From contig CM067367.1 of the NCBI GenBank assembly GCA_034401795.1, positions 79,791,079 through 79,855,078 of the forward strand: a stretch of 64,000 nt of DNA, given 5' to 3'. Position 1 is the stretch's first letter; the number at the start of each line of letters is the position of its first letter. This document shows, piece by piece, positions 20,111 to 31,999 of this stretch. The translations under genes were made by a program, and so were the position numbers. Origin of the DNA: Chaetoderma sp. LZ-2023a (lineage: Eukaryota > Mollusca > Caudofoveata > Chaetodermatida > Chaetodermatidae). The notes beneath the pieces were generated by a model, which was given only the letters and a program-made list of their open reading frames with translations, was not told where the DNA came from and made no database searches.

Positions 20111-22084
20111 AGTTTTCGACAGCTGAGTAGCCACTCCACCACCGGATATGACATGTCCCAGGAACTCAATGCTCTGTCTAATGAGATGACATTTCTTTGG
20201 TTTGAGTTTCAAATTGGCCGTGCGGAATCTTGATAGCACGGTGTCCAAATTTATTAAGGTTTGCTCAAACGTGGGTCCGAAGACTATTACGTCATCGATG
20301 TAACAGAGACAGATTTCCCATTGCAGGGTGGTTAATACTTGCTCAATGAGTCGTTCAAAAGTTCCAGGAGCGATGCACAACCCATAGGGCATCTTGCGGA
20401 ATTGGAAAAGGCCATCCCTACAAACGAATGCGGTCTTTTCCATGTCAGCTTCATCCATGGCTACTTGCCAGTAACCGCTAGCTAAGGCAAGGGTACAAAA
20501 CCACTTGGCTCCGGACGAGGAATCCAAGGCCTGATCTATCTGGGGTAACGGATAAGCGTCCTTAATGCTAAGGTCATTAAGGCGGCGGTAGTTTATACAA
20601 AACTGCAAGGTTCCGTCCTTTTTTCCTGCTAGTACTATTGGGCTAGCCCATGGAGATGCTGAGGGTTCAATAATACCAGTCCACAACATGTCGTTCACTT
20701 GTTGGTGTGCTTCCGCTTCCTTATGAACGGGAAGACATCGTACTGGTTGTCGTACGGGGCGATTATTGCCTGTATCAATGGAGTGTCTTACGAGATGAGT
20801 TTCTCCGAGATCCATGTCTCCGTAGGAAAAACTATCGCGATATTTATGCAGTAGTTTCCGAATTTCTAGTTTTTGTGATTGCCCTAATCCAACTGTGGCA
20901 TGTAGATACAAATCATGTAAATGTTCGGGTAAGTCATCAGTCATCTGCGGTGGTATGTCAGCATGTGCATGTGATTCCAATGAGATTATGTCCACTAAAT
21001 GGCCGCAGCGTACTCTGGGTTCCAGAGTGATAGGATCTGCGGTACAATTGAACACTCTAAAAGGTATATTTTCCTTATTAGTGGTGTCTACTATTATGCG
21101 GGGACTCGCGCATTGTGAGGCAATCATATAATCAGGATCGGGTTCCAGCATGGCGTTGTGTGTGTTGCTTCCTAACTGTGGTGCGGTGGCCCATAAGATT
21201 TATTCCTGTCCCAGCTCAACTGTGGCGGTACTTGATAATATAACTGCACACGTATCGTATAATGACGATGCCGGTCCAAGAGGTATTCGTCGGCCGTGTA
21301 TGTCGAGTTCCTGTTGTTTGCAGTGTATGATGGCTTCGCTGGCACTGAGGAAATCAGAGCCAAGTAGGGCAACGTTATGAATAGAGGCGATGACAACTCG
21401 CTGTATGAATTGCATCTCTATTTGGATAACTAAATTGGCTACACCGGCTACGGGAACATCAGCTCCCATAGCCGTCTGTAGGTAAATGTTTGTAGGCTTA
21501 TGGGGAGGCTTTTTATGAGGTGGGATGCTCTCATATAAGCGCTTGTTAAATACTGTGATAGAAGCACCGGTGTCGACAGTGGCACTGGTGGAAACGCCAC
21601 TAAGCAGACAGGCACATTTATATATTACTTTGCGGTGTACCTGTGGAAGAGTTTCCAATGATGCCGTCTGCGACAATGGCGTCGGAGCGGCATCACTCTG
21701 TATGTATTCTGACTGTTTCTGTATGGCTTCTTGTAATGTTGTGGATGGCTGAGTGAGGAAAGGGCCAGTTCGTCGTCGCCGCTGCTGTGAGGGCTGCAGT
21801 GAAGATGGATCTGGGGGTAGCAATGGTGATGGAGATGTTGCTGTTTCAGGATATGCTGTATTGGTGTAGACAGCGGTGCACACGGGATGACGGATAAGCT
21901 CTACCTGCGCAAGCCATTTCCTCCAATACTTCATGGGATGTTTTGGTGAAGCACAGAAGAAACAGTGCTGGCGCCAGGAGCATGTTTTTCCTTGTTTACG
22001 TTGACGCTTGCGAATGCATGAGGCAGAGCGAACCGCTTCTCCGGTGTCACTGCTGAGCATTGGCGGGTGGGGCGATAGCTGCAC
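20012..22084 (-). pseudogene. gypsy protease and reverse transcriptase, one frame broken by a stop
   Basis: The minus-strand frame from 22084 holds a partial zinc knuckle (CFFCASPKH, final Cys absent), then the aspartic protease with VDTGAS and NVALLGSDFL. A TAA near 21200 interrupts the frame, which resumes without shift into RT. RT blocks are PVRQPVRCLP, IIEPSASPWASPIVLAGKKD, FCINYRRLND, FRKMPYGLC and YIDDVIVFG (residues 284-287 of the 379-codon RT section). The motif A block reads FCTLALASGYW, where the family has Asp-Leu, so the first catalytic aspartate (about residue 222) is an alanine. The frame breaks again near 20100. Confidence 0.9.
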
Positions 22085-22089
22085 GCTCT

Positions 22090-23300
22090 ATCTCATTTGT
22101 AGGATGGAGTTGGCGTCGGTTACTCTTTTCCCACTCCAGAAAGTTCTCTATACGCACTGCGGTTGCCGTTAATTGGGCCCAACTACCGTGGTCGCCTAGA
22201 AATAATTTTTCTTTCAGGCGGGTTCACCGCTCAATGCATCGATAAAAGTGTCGAGATGCAGATGTATCATGCCTTCCGTATTTGTGCTCGGATATGTGCG
22301 GGTGACCAGCCTTCTGATTTTCTCCCACGCATCGTCGGAGGTTCTTAAGTTGAAGACGACTGGTTTCTTTGAGGGCTGTGTCGCCAAATCGCTCCATCAA
22401 TGCTCATTCCAATTGTGTGTAGGTGGGTGTGTAGTCAGTTCCAAGATCCGCAAGAACTTGTAGGGCTTTTCCAGAAAGTTTTGCGGCGAGATATTCACCC
22501 ATTTGCTGATCGTTCCAGCGGTTAGTCCAACATGATCTCGAACTGTATTTTATAATTGGTCCAGTCATTCTCCCCACTAAATTCGGAAGGGAGGATGACT
22601 CGGCCAAGACTGCAGGAAGAATGAAGTGGCTGAGAATCTGACGAATATGCTGAGGCTGGTCGTGGTGGTGGTGGTAGTGGTGTTGGTGTCTCCCGTCCAT
22701 GCTGATGCCATGGAGCTAGGACACGCGTACTCCAATTTAATGAGCCCACCCCGGTTGTAGAGCCATAGACCGGCATGGGTCTATGGATGGGAGGCAGATT
22801 GTGAAGATTATGCGGACGTTCTCCCCGAGGTGAGGACTGATATTCCTCATATGGTGGTGGTGCAGTCAGCTGATGGTCATGATGTGTGGCGTGACTGATG
22901 TACCGCCGAAACGGTGGTGCCGATTCCTCCCAATAAAGCCGCGGAGTTCCCCTTGAGTATAGCGTTGCGCTAGAAGGGGCCAGTGCGGGAGGTTGTCTGT
23001 AATGTGTTGTGTATTATCACCCAGCCATATGGTCTCCGTAGATGACATGGGTGAATGATAGAAGTCTGAAGGGCTATTGAGATGCCCGTAATCGGGTCTT
23101 TGTTGGGGTGGTCCACGATTCGGCCCTGTTGGTGGTGGCCTGTCGCGGATGTCCGATTAAGTTCTGAACTCTGTTCCCACCTGTAAGGCATCTCGAAAGG
23201 TGCCGTCGCTAACAGGCGAAAACAGGTTATAATGCGGTGTTGTTGATTCCGCTTAATTTCTGGCATAGTCGGTGAGCATGTGAGATGAAAATCCATCATA
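22090..23300 (-). pseudogene. gypsy gag remnant
   Basis: Overlapping minus-strand frames contain LPSEFSGENDWTNYKIQFE, WNDQQMGEYLAAKLSGKA and LQVLADLGTDYTPTYTQLE. This is the pattern of a capsid-type gag upstream of the knuckle and protease. Proline- and histidine-rich sequence precedes it. Several frameshifts split the gene, so the true start cannot be chosen. Confidence 0.65.
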
Positions 23301-23403
23301 TGATGCTACCTCTTGATCGAGTGAGTCGTCGCTAAATGGAGAAGGTATTGAGCTAAGCTCACTGTATGATGTGGGCGTCAGTTCGCTGCGTGTGGTTAAT
23401 GAT

Positions 23404-23427
23404 GTTCGAGCCCCACATCGGGCGCCA
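23404..23427 (-). promoter_or_regulatory. Primer-binding site of the gypsy element
   Basis: On the minus strand the sequence reads TGGCGCCCGATGTGGGGCTC, complementary to a tRNA 3' end. The complement carries GGTTCGAGCCCC-like T-arm sequence followed by an acceptor strand and CCA. It lies 2 bp from the proposed LTR end (GAGCTACA). I did not assign the tRNA species. Confidence 0.75.
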
Positions 23428-23429
23428 CT

Positions 23430-24932
23430 TGTAGCTCGCCGGGTAGTGTCGGGCCATTCCGGTGTATCATGTCGACTCGCCGCCCCACGAGTGATGATGC
23501 TGGTTAGCTTCCGGTCCCTGGGTGACGGACCTTGTACAAGACTGCCCTGCGGGTAACAAAAACCGGCTGGGAAAAAACTGGCTAAGGCCGGTGGAACATT
23601 CTGGTGGGGCTGTGCGACCATCAAACAAAAATTTATACAACAGTCTCATCCCAAGAATTTGTGTCACCAGTATGCCTGTCCATAGCAATTTCGTGATCTA
23701 TGGACTTACAAGATTTGACTTTGGTGACCTAAAAATATATGTCTATACAATGATTTTACCCAAACAGTTATAAATATTCTAGATAAAACTAAAATAAGAG
23801 CATACGAAAATACGAGACATAGAGATAGGTAGATGAACTTTTAAACATGGGGCTCCCGGAGGTACCACACAGACTCGTAGGTCCGCAGAGGTATCCCCGC
23901 AAGGGAGGCTCCCGTACATGAGACTTAACTAATTAACTTATTATAAGTTATTATACCTCTAAGCTGAAAGGAAGAAGATTATCTCGGATGAAAAGTTATG
24001 TGCCTAACACAGGCACTACCCCTAGTTAGTGCTAGTTTGGGTGAGGAGTCTTATCCTCACGTGGACCGTCGTTACTGAATCCTTGCGAGAGGCAAGTGCC
24101 TCACGCGGGCCTCCGTCTCGGGAAGGTGTCGCCACTGCTTAAAGCTGGAGAAGAGTAGTAGGCAAAAATGGGCCCACTAATATTTCAACCAAAAATGCTT
24201 GAGAAAGAAAAGACCTAGTGAGATTATGACTATAGGATTGTGTGCTGTTTTACATGAAGACGGGACGAGCGATTCCCGATGGATTCCCTCGTCACCGTCT
24301 TATGTGATTCCTAGTATGCTGAATTAGTAGTTGCCACTTTATTTATGTGGGCCTTCTGCTTTGCTTAATTAGCTTTTAGTTGTTTTTAAAACAAGAACTA
24401 TTTTTGGCCACAAATGGCTGGTATCTACCTAGCTATTAGACACGGCTGTCACTGAGAACAGATGCCCTAAGACATCAATACTGAAGACAGCGCTCATACA
24501 TGTTACTTAGTAAGATCTCCAAACTGGATAAGAATCCGGACATCTCGCTCCGTAACCACATAAAACGTTACAAGACATAGGTCACTTCACGAAAGCATTT
24601 TAGACCATCGTTTTATCGTTATGGTGGGGGTGAGGGAGACGAATACCCACCATAAATGTCCTTCCCGCAAGGGCGTGGCAGAACTAAATATCATGCCCAG
24701 ACATTCTTATGGAATTCGTTGGGGATACGCATCTTGCCCGTCACTGGTCCTATGGAACTAACCGTTTAACCTGTCATTAGGTTTATATACAAGTTGCCCT
24801 GCTTTGCACTGCAGTGCGGGAGGTTTGTTCAACAAATAAAATAATAATTAATATGTTTTCGCAGTGCTTTCCTACATTGGCAAATGTGCTAACTACTAAG
24901 TATTCGAAGATATGGGGGAAATGTATGTAACA
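23430..24932 (-). repeat. Proposed 5' LTR of the gypsy element (about 1.5 kb)
   Basis: The inner edge is fixed by the PBS. On the minus strand the LTR would end GGCGAGCTACA. The outer edge is inferred at TGTTACATACATTTCC, giving TGT..ACA ends. Inside are TATATAAA (24782-24789, minus strand) and AATAAA (24339-24344, minus strand) in promoter-then-polyA order. No second LTR is in the window for comparison, so the outer edge is uncertain. Confidence 0.5.
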
Positions 24933-25191
24933 CCACACCCTGGCCATCACCAACAGTTTCCCAGAGTCGGATCAGCCCATGGTGCGGATAGGGACATCCA
25001 AACAATTAAGAAGCCACAAGGCTTGAGTGGAGCATGAAGAGTGACAAAATCTTGGAGTTATGAGTCTTACCAGAGTGCGGGGCTAGATTATCGTACTACC
25101 GGAAGAGAAGAGTATATTACCGAGTTGGTAATGAAGAAAGTGTCTCTAATCATTTTGAACCTATTCTATCGAGCTGAGTAGAAAAGGTTTA

Positions 25192-25365
25192 TAGTCCAGT
25201 AAAACTACAAATTAACCTAGAACAAATTGCAACAGAATTTATTTCTTTTCTGCGACATTCATGGGACTGCCAGATGTCACATATCAAAAGTCCTCCAAAA
25301 TCCCTCGATGGGAAAGTGGATAAATTCGCATATTTAGCTACCGCCATTATCCGAATAATGAAACT
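25192..25365. repeat. Left terminal inverted repeat of the 5.7-kb transposon
   Basis: It begins TAGTCCAGTAAAACTAC and contains GAACAAATTGCAACAG and CATATCAAAAGTCCTCC, matched in inverted order at 30700-30870. Between these blocks the arms have diverged substantially, suggesting an old copy. Confidence 0.8.
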
Positions 25366-25664
25366 TCCCTTACCTGCTTCATTCCGCAAATAAACGAAGT
25401 AGAAATGTTGTCTAAGCTCTGAATTTCATGGTCACAGAAGACAGTAAGCAATTGGCAATATTGCCTTGAACCACTTGTACAAATTCTCCAAACCACAGAT
25501 TAAATATGGATGTATGCACAGGGCCGGGGTAATTTAAAAAAATTATATTTAAAGTAAGTTTAATTTTGTTTTTCGCTTTTAAAATTTTATCTAAAATAAA
25601 TTGCATTTTAATTTTCACTTTTATCTCACAATTTGAATAAATTTCTATACAATTCAATCAGAAT

Positions 25665-28600
25665 ATGGACATGGATTTAGATACATGCGTTATTTGTAAC
25701 CAGAGCCTAGAAAATGGCTCACAAACTGTTAAGCTTCGAGTTAAAGGCTGTGAAGGTATTAACAATGCTAGCAGAGCCCGTGAAAGCGATGTCATAGCTG
25801 AAGTAGGACAGAGGGTTCATGTAAAATGTCGACGGGAGTTCATTGATCCCAAGCGGATTGCCCGTGACGCAGGGAAAATTGAACAATCTCCGCCACCCAT
25901 GCGAACAGTCCGTTCAGAAAGTCCAACATTCAATTTTAGTGAACATTGTTTGCTATGCGGATACCCTGCAAAAATTCAAGATGGAAAGAAACGTGGCTAT
26001 GATATTTATCCAGTAAGTACTCATGACTTTCAATGTAGTATCACCGAGGCCTGTGAGCAGAGAAAAGACGAATGAGGCAAACTTGTAGCTGGGTGGCTTG
26101 CCTTCACGCCGGATTTATGCGTTGTCAATGCAGTATACCATCAAAGCTGCAGCGTAAATTTTCGAACCATGAAAAATATCCCTCAGCTGCACTCATCTTG
26201 CTCATCCCAAAAACATGGAAGGCCAGAAGACTTGGACAGAGTAAGAGCATTTAGTGCGACAATGGCATTTCTTGAAAATAATGATGATGAGCAGCTGACC
26301 CTGCACGACCTCGTTAATAAAATGCAAGAATATCTCGATGATAAAGAGAATAAAGCATACAGTACAAAATACATGCAGGATAAAATAAAAGATAATTATG
26401 GCGATGAAATATTTATTAGCACTGTGAATGGTAAGCCAAACGTTGTTACCTTTCGTTCTAAAGCATCTACTATTTTGACTGACTTCTATAAGGAACAGAA
26501 GAGAAAGGATTCCAAATCAGAGAGCATGCTAATCATCCAGACAGCTGCCAAACTGCTTAGACACGATATTAAGTTAATTGTTTCATGCACATCATCAGAA
26601 AGCTATCCATCAAGGGAGCAAATGAGCTACCCAGTAAAGGCATTGAATTATTTACCAGAGACACTGCGGGAATTATTGCGGATTTTGTTTACTGGAAAAG
26701 ACACAGAAATGAAACAGGCATCAGTTGGACAGGCTATTATGCAAGGAACTCGTCCTAGAGTTATTTTGGCACCTTTGCAGTTCGGGCTGTCATGTGAGAC
26801 GCACCATAAATTTGGATCTAGATTTATTGTTGACACCTTGTACAAGCACGGATTTGGATGTTCATACGCGGAGATACAGAGGTTTGAGCGCAGTGCATCA
26901 CTTCATGGTGGAGATCTACCACAGCCATTATCAGGCGAGTTCATTCAGTTTGTTGCCGACAATGTGGATCGCAATATTTGCACAATAGATGGGCATAATA
27001 CATTTCATGGAATGGGAATCATTGCATCTGTTACACCAGGAAACCTTTCGTGCAAACTTATTCCAAGGATAAATGTAACATCTGAAGATATCAAGCAAGT
27101 TGGCAAGATCTGTATCAGGAACTTTGAGTCTCAGCATACCAGGAACTTCCCATTGACCTTTAAGGAGTTAACTGCGATGGAACAAACAGACCCCACAGCT
27201 GACATTGACATTCTCTGGGATTTCTCTTTGTTTCTGCGTTCAAGGAGACAGTCATGGTCTGGCATGATGCAAACTGTTCACCAAGGAGTTTATCCAGGTA
27301 AATCGTCTGTTATTTTCCTTCCGATGATAGATCTAGAGCCAAGTAACATGACCTGCATCTTTTCCACTTTGATTTATGTTTGTGAACAGGCAAACCGATA
27401 CCATGTTGCACCCGTGATTACATTTGATCAGCCCTTATTTTGGAAAGCTATGACTATCATAGAGATTGAGCCGAGCTGGAGTCCATTAAAGCAAATTATT
27501 CTAAGACTCGGAGGTCTTCATATGGAGATGAGCTTCCTTGGCTGCATTGGTCACTTAATGGCAGGAAGCGGTCTTGCGCCTATTCTAGAGGTAGTCTACG
27601 CTGAGAATGCTGTCAAACACATTCTTAGTGGAAAGGCAATTTCTCGAGCAGTTCGAGGACACCTCATGGTTTTTGCTTCTCTCAGTACAATCTTGATTGC
27701 AAATGCATACAACCTACCAATACCTACACTTGCAGATGCTGAAGTTGACACAGTAGAATATTCCGCTGCAATGCATTAAAAAGAATTGTTTGACAATGAT
27801 GATAATGTTGCAGGACATGAAACGATTGAAAGTTCCCTAAATAAAAGTCTGGTTAAAGTTGGAGAGCTCTATGATGACATTATCAAAAATCTGTATGTAG
27901 CTACAAGATTGTCGTCGGAAAATGCATTACATGATGTCAAGGACAAACTAGACTCAGAGAAGGTGGTCATGAAAGATAAGAGGACTGCACGACTCTGGCT
28001 TTTGTATATGGAGTTGGTTGACATTCTGCGCAAATTCATTAAGGCAGAACGAACTGATGAATGGAACATGCACCTTCAGACCGTTCGTGAGATGCTTCCA
28101 TATTTTGCAGCCGCTGGGCATAATCTGTACGCCAAGTCTGCATATGTATATTTACAAAAGATGTTAGAAATACCTGAAAGTCATCCAGATATACACACCA
28201 ACTTCCTCAATGGTCATCATGTCATTCATCGAAGTGATAGGTATTGGGCAGCGTTATCTACTGATCTAGTTATTGAGCAGGTCCTTATGAGAAGTGTAAA
28301 GTCAAGTGCTGGTCTAACACGAGGTCGTGGAATGACAGAACTTCAGCGTCTTGTTTGGTTGTTGTCTATGCCCGCATGTGCAGATGTGTGTAATGCAATG
28401 CAAGAGCTCTCTGGGGTAAACTGTGATTCAAGTGAACAACACAAAGATTCCACACAATCGCGAATAAAGCGTGATATGGATGATACTTACAAAATTCTCA
28501 AAATCCTTAGTGAACTGAATCCATTTGTACCAGACCCTTCTCTTAGAGGACTTGTTAGTGGATTGTCTGCACATGAATCAGTCAATGTTGACGATGCTAA

Positions 28601-30413
28601 AGATATAGGAGAATCAATTATTAATTCGATGTGTGGCCAATGTGTATCAAGCATTTCGTTCCAGAGAAAGAGACAAGCTATTACCTTAGCATCCAAAACA
28701 TCTCTCAAGATTGATGATGAATGTTTACAAATTGATCCACAACTCCTATTTCAAAGACTCAGTTTAATTGCTACAAATGGATCAAAAGGGAATCCAGCAT
28801 CTTATTTTGAGTATGAGTTGTGCACTCATCCGCCCGCACTCTGATAATTCATCTCTTCCATGGGAAGCAATTAAGCCGGCACTTGCTGATGCATTGTGGA
28901 AATTAATTCAAAATGAAGATGCAGTCCTTCCACATTCTGTCCACTATGTGCTTGATGGAGGAGCTCTATTACACCGTGTTCCAAGGCAGCGTGGAGAGAC
29001 ATTTGCAAATGTTTGTCAAAGATATGTAAAATATTACATAAGCAAATATTTTCCGGAAAGGCTACAGTAGTTTTTAATGGTTATGACCAAGGCCCAGACA
29101 TAAAAGATGTAACACATAAGAGGCGAACTCGTGGATCGGGCGCAACTGTTGTACTGACTCCGCAAACAGTTGTAACTCTGAGTAAGCCTGATTTTCTTAG
29201 TAACAAGCAGAACAAACATCGGTTCATATCAATCTTAAGTTCATCTCTCGAACAGGCTGGATGCTTAACGATAAAGGCAAGCGGTGATGCTGATGTCTTA
29301 ATTACGCAAACGGCTATCTTGGCTTCAAAGTCAACAAATACTGCTCTTGTTGGAGACGATACCGACCTACTGGTGTTGCTTCTATACCATACTGATATGA
29401 ATGGCTGTCAGCTATTTTTCAGACCAGAGCCAAAGCAAAATGCAAAGAAACCCCGACTGTGGAATATCAAAATGGCAAAGGAAAAACTCGGGTTCTGTTT
29501 GTGCTCACAGCTGTTATTTATCCATGCTATCCTTGGCTGTGACTCAACATCTAGGCTTTATGGAATTGGAAAATCTGCATCCCTTAGCAAAATCCAGTGC
29601 TGCAAAGAACTCTCTCAAATTGCTGAAGTGTTTACAATGAGTAATGCGAATAAAGATGACGTGATAAAAGCAGGTGAGAAGGCAATGCTTATTCTATACA
29701 ATGACACTTCAATGGATAGTCTAGTTGCTTTGCGGTACAAGCGATTCAGGGAGAAGGTTGCAAAAAGTTCCAAGTATGTTGAAGCACGAGATTTACCACC
29801 AACACCTGCATCCGCAAAGTTACACAGTCTTCGCGTGTACTACCAAATTCAAGTTTGGAGAGGAGATGCTGGAGATATGGATCCAACAGAATGGGGCTGG
29901 AAAGTTCTCAACCACCAAATGCTGCCTGTTAAGACTGACATGCTGGCAGCACCTGACGATTTACTGTATTCATTTAGATGCAGCTGCAAAACTGGATGTG
30001 AATCAAAGAGATAATAATAATAATAAAAATAATAATAATAATAAGTGAATTTATAACGCGCCAAACTCCACGCAAGCATGCTCGTAGCGCAAGACAATGA
30101 AATGATAATATAAACATTAATTTAAATTCTGGTACGCTTGTTTAAAGAGATGAGTTTTAAGATTTGATTTGAATGTTGTAAGATTTTTTGACAATTTTAG
30201 ATGAATAGGGAGGTTGTTCCATTCAGTGGCGGCCGAGAAAGAAAATGTTCTAAAGCCGTATGAATTCATTTTGTATTTTGGGATTTTGAGCATTTGTTTA
30301 GATGCACCTGTAGAAAACATGGGCTCAGCTGCACATCCGCCTGCGAAGACTGTAAGGGTCTCAGTTGCTCGAATTCAATAACGCTCATTGAGGAAGATGA
30401 CTTGGATAATTGA
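25665..30413 (+). pseudogene. Transposon protein with zinc-binding N-terminus, nuclease-like core and CXC-like C-terminus (broken)
   Basis: This is one reading frame with five lesions. There are in-frame stops at 26073-26075 and 27777-27779, frameshifts near 28842 and near 29050, and a LINE insertion at 30012-30299. The N-terminus has CVIC, HVKCRR and HCLLCGYPAK (probable zinc ligands). The middle holds IVDTLYKHGFGCSYAEIQRF and FVADNVDRNICTIDG followed by TFHGMG, a conserved D/H block that may be catalytic. The C-terminal third has ASGDADVLI, GDDTDLLVLLLYH, FFRPEPK and HAILGCDSTSRLYGIGK, a D-rich pattern like PIN/FEN-type nucleases. After the LINE the frame resumes with CTCRKHGLSCTSACEDC and GLSCSN, a tesmin/CXC-like cysteine motif, to a TGA at 30411-30413. 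I recognise the block pattern from many unannotated invertebrate proteins but cannot name a superfamily. Confidence 0.8.
30012..30299 (-). mobile_element. L2/CR1-like LINE 3' end inserted in the transposon ORF
   Basis: On the minus strand it reads NSYGFRTFSFSAATEWNNLP, then a short linker and FKSNLKTHLFKQAYQNLN with a stop, the hallmark C-terminus of L2/CR1-type LINE ORF2. It is followed by GGCGCGTTATAAATTCAC and an (ATT)n tail at 30012-30044. AGA occurs on both sides (30009-30011 and 30300-30302), a possible short target duplication. The insert with one AGA is 291 bp, a multiple of three, so the host frame resumes in register. Confidence 0.85.
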
Positions 30414-30699
30414 TGCAAGATGAAATTAGTAGAACCCAGGTACCTATGCCATACTATTTCATCTTAGCTTAGCTTATAAACACACAATACCGTGACATAA
30501 TAAAATATAATATGTATTGTATCAATATCAATGATGGTATTAGGTAAATTCATGCAAGTGGCATAACACAATACATTTAATTTGTGGAGAATATGTCAAT
30601 CGTATTCATTTATTACTAAAAAAGTCCAAAAATACCCAGTCACACATATATTACATACCGGTTTTAAAGAAATAAAGAAAAATGGATTTTTCAGGTGAA

Positions 30700-30870
30700 A
30701 TGGCCCAAATCTGGTAATAATTATGCAAATTTTACCCTTTCCCCTATTGGAATTTTGGAGGACTTTTGATATGTTCTACATGATGGCCCCCTATACACTG
30801 GGCGAGGTAAAAAAATTCTGTTGCAATTTGTTCCGGGTTAAAATATTTTTGGCCTAGATTGACTGGACTA
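30700..30870. repeat. Right terminal inverted repeat of the 5.7-kb transposon
   Basis: On the minus strand it starts TAGTCCAGTCAATCTAGG and shares GGAACAAATTGCAACAGAAT and CATATCAAAAGTCCTCCAAA with the left arm. The flanking TTAGTC supplies the possible TTA duplication. Confidence 0.8.
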
Positions 30871-30879
30871 TTAGTCGCT

Positions 30880-31860
30880 AGCATGCTGGACTAAACAGAG
30901 TTATAGTACGGACAGCGACCTCAGTGAAAAATTGTTGGTGGCGGAAGAAGGTGCTGCATATATAAATGTTGCTGTATAGTGTTTCCTAGGTGCACTGCAG
31001 TCCTATATTTTCTATAAATAAGCAAAACATGGACTGATGGCCACTGGCCATATACATAGATAATCTAACCAGCACAATCAATACAGTATTAAATGATCAA
31101 AGTATAATACAGGTTAACGAACCTACTATGGTGCGGTTGGTAAAACACCTTACAGAAAATGAGAATAACTATAAACAAATACAGAAAGTATAACTAGCAG
31201 TCCTAAGACCGTTACGGTACCTTTTAGTCATCGGGACCATTCTTACGGATACAATATAATTAAAGAAGTACATATAGCGAAATAATTAAAATGTGAAGTA
31301 TAGTTACTTGAATACTCGGTAGTCATTCTTTAGTTAGGCCACCGTGTTACTGAAATTGATACGTCGTTCCATAGTTGACGTGCGTTTCCGCAGGTTGGTT
31401 CCCGCAAGCTTTTCACCACAAACAAGATTCCCGCAAGAACACTCATGGCGGGAGCACATCGCTCAGCACTGTAAGTCTAATAGGATGTCTAACGAGCAGT
31501 CAGCAAAAGATACGATAGTACTACTGTGGTGAAGAAAGTTACCGCACACCGATGGCACGGATGGAAGTTGTCAACAACCTGATCACAAGCGGGGGTTGTC
31601 AGATGCGAATGAAGATACAAAACAAAGCTTAATGGTGCTGGGTACGTCAGCCAGCTCTGAAGACGCACCGGGCAGAGTTTACTTGCTGCGGTCGAAAGTT
31701 AGAAGAACCTACATGACATTAGTGCGCTGACAGTTGAAATACCACTTTTAGGTGTGACCGGCAGATCCGGGAGAGAACCCGTCAGAAACCGAAATTATAT
31801 GCGTAATGTCTATCGCTCAATAGTAGCTAGTACAGGTCCAACCTGTTCGGCCGAGGATGC
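30880..31860. other. No gene recognised between the transposon and the promoter-like cluster
   Basis: AT-rich to 31300, then more GC-rich with CCGCAAG repeated at 31389, 31403 and 31431. It would be the transcribed leader if the minus-strand promoter at 31883-31999 is real, but no protein-coding exon could be supported. Confidence 0.4.
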
Positions 31861-31882
31861 TCTCAATCTCTGGATCGCGTCT

Positions 31883-31999
31883 CCTTTTATACTCCTCATG
31901 ACGTCACAGGCGCAGGCTCCAACCAATCATCGTTCGAGCAACAGCCAATCAGCGCGTAGCTAATAATAGCGCAGTCGAATATTCTAGAACAGTCTAGAA
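31883..31999 (-). promoter_or_regulatory. Promoter-like cluster: heat-shock element, two CCAAT boxes, CRE, TATA box
   Basis: All elements are ordered for minus-strand transcription. A five-unit heat-shock element lies at 31977-31999 (GAA-TTC-GAA-gTC-GAA phased every 5 bp). Inverted CCAAT boxes are at 31945-31949 and 31923-31927, a full TGACGTCA at 31899-31906, and TATAAAAGG at 31883-31891. This arrangement is typical of animal hsp promoters. No hsp70 or small hsp reading frame follows within the window, so it may drive a non-coding or mobile transcript, or be a promoter remnant. Confidence 0.6.

Larger units (their letters stand above)
19262..24932 (-). mobile_element. Ty3/gypsy LTR retrotransposon, 3'-truncated
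   Basis: Read on the minus strand the order is LTR (24932-23430), primer-binding site, gag, protease, RT, RNase H. The integrase and 3' LTR are missing, and the element stops at a run of about 20 C at 19260-19279. Because the RNase H side is lost at a sharp junction with LINE sequence, truncation or rearrangement happened after insertion. In-frame stops, frameshifts and a lost catalytic Asp in RT show it is dead. Confidence 0.88.
25192..30870 (+). mobile_element. 5.7-kb TIR DNA transposon of unassigned superfamily
   Basis: Diverged terminal inverted repeats of about 170 bp lie at 25192-25365 and 30700-30870. The best blocks are TAGTCCAGT at the tips, GAACAAATTGCAACAGAATTT and CATATCAAAAGTCCTCCAAAAT. 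Flanking TTA (25189-25191 and 30871-30873) could be the target duplication; TA is an alternative because the ends are self-similar. The interior codes for one long transposon protein, now broken, and carries a later LINE insertion. No other transposon ORFs are present. Confidence 0.85.

Noticed and set aside
31300..31999. An hsp70 or small hsp gene on the minus strand
   Set aside because: The promoter elements fit, but no ATPase-domain or alpha-crystallin motif follows in any frame.
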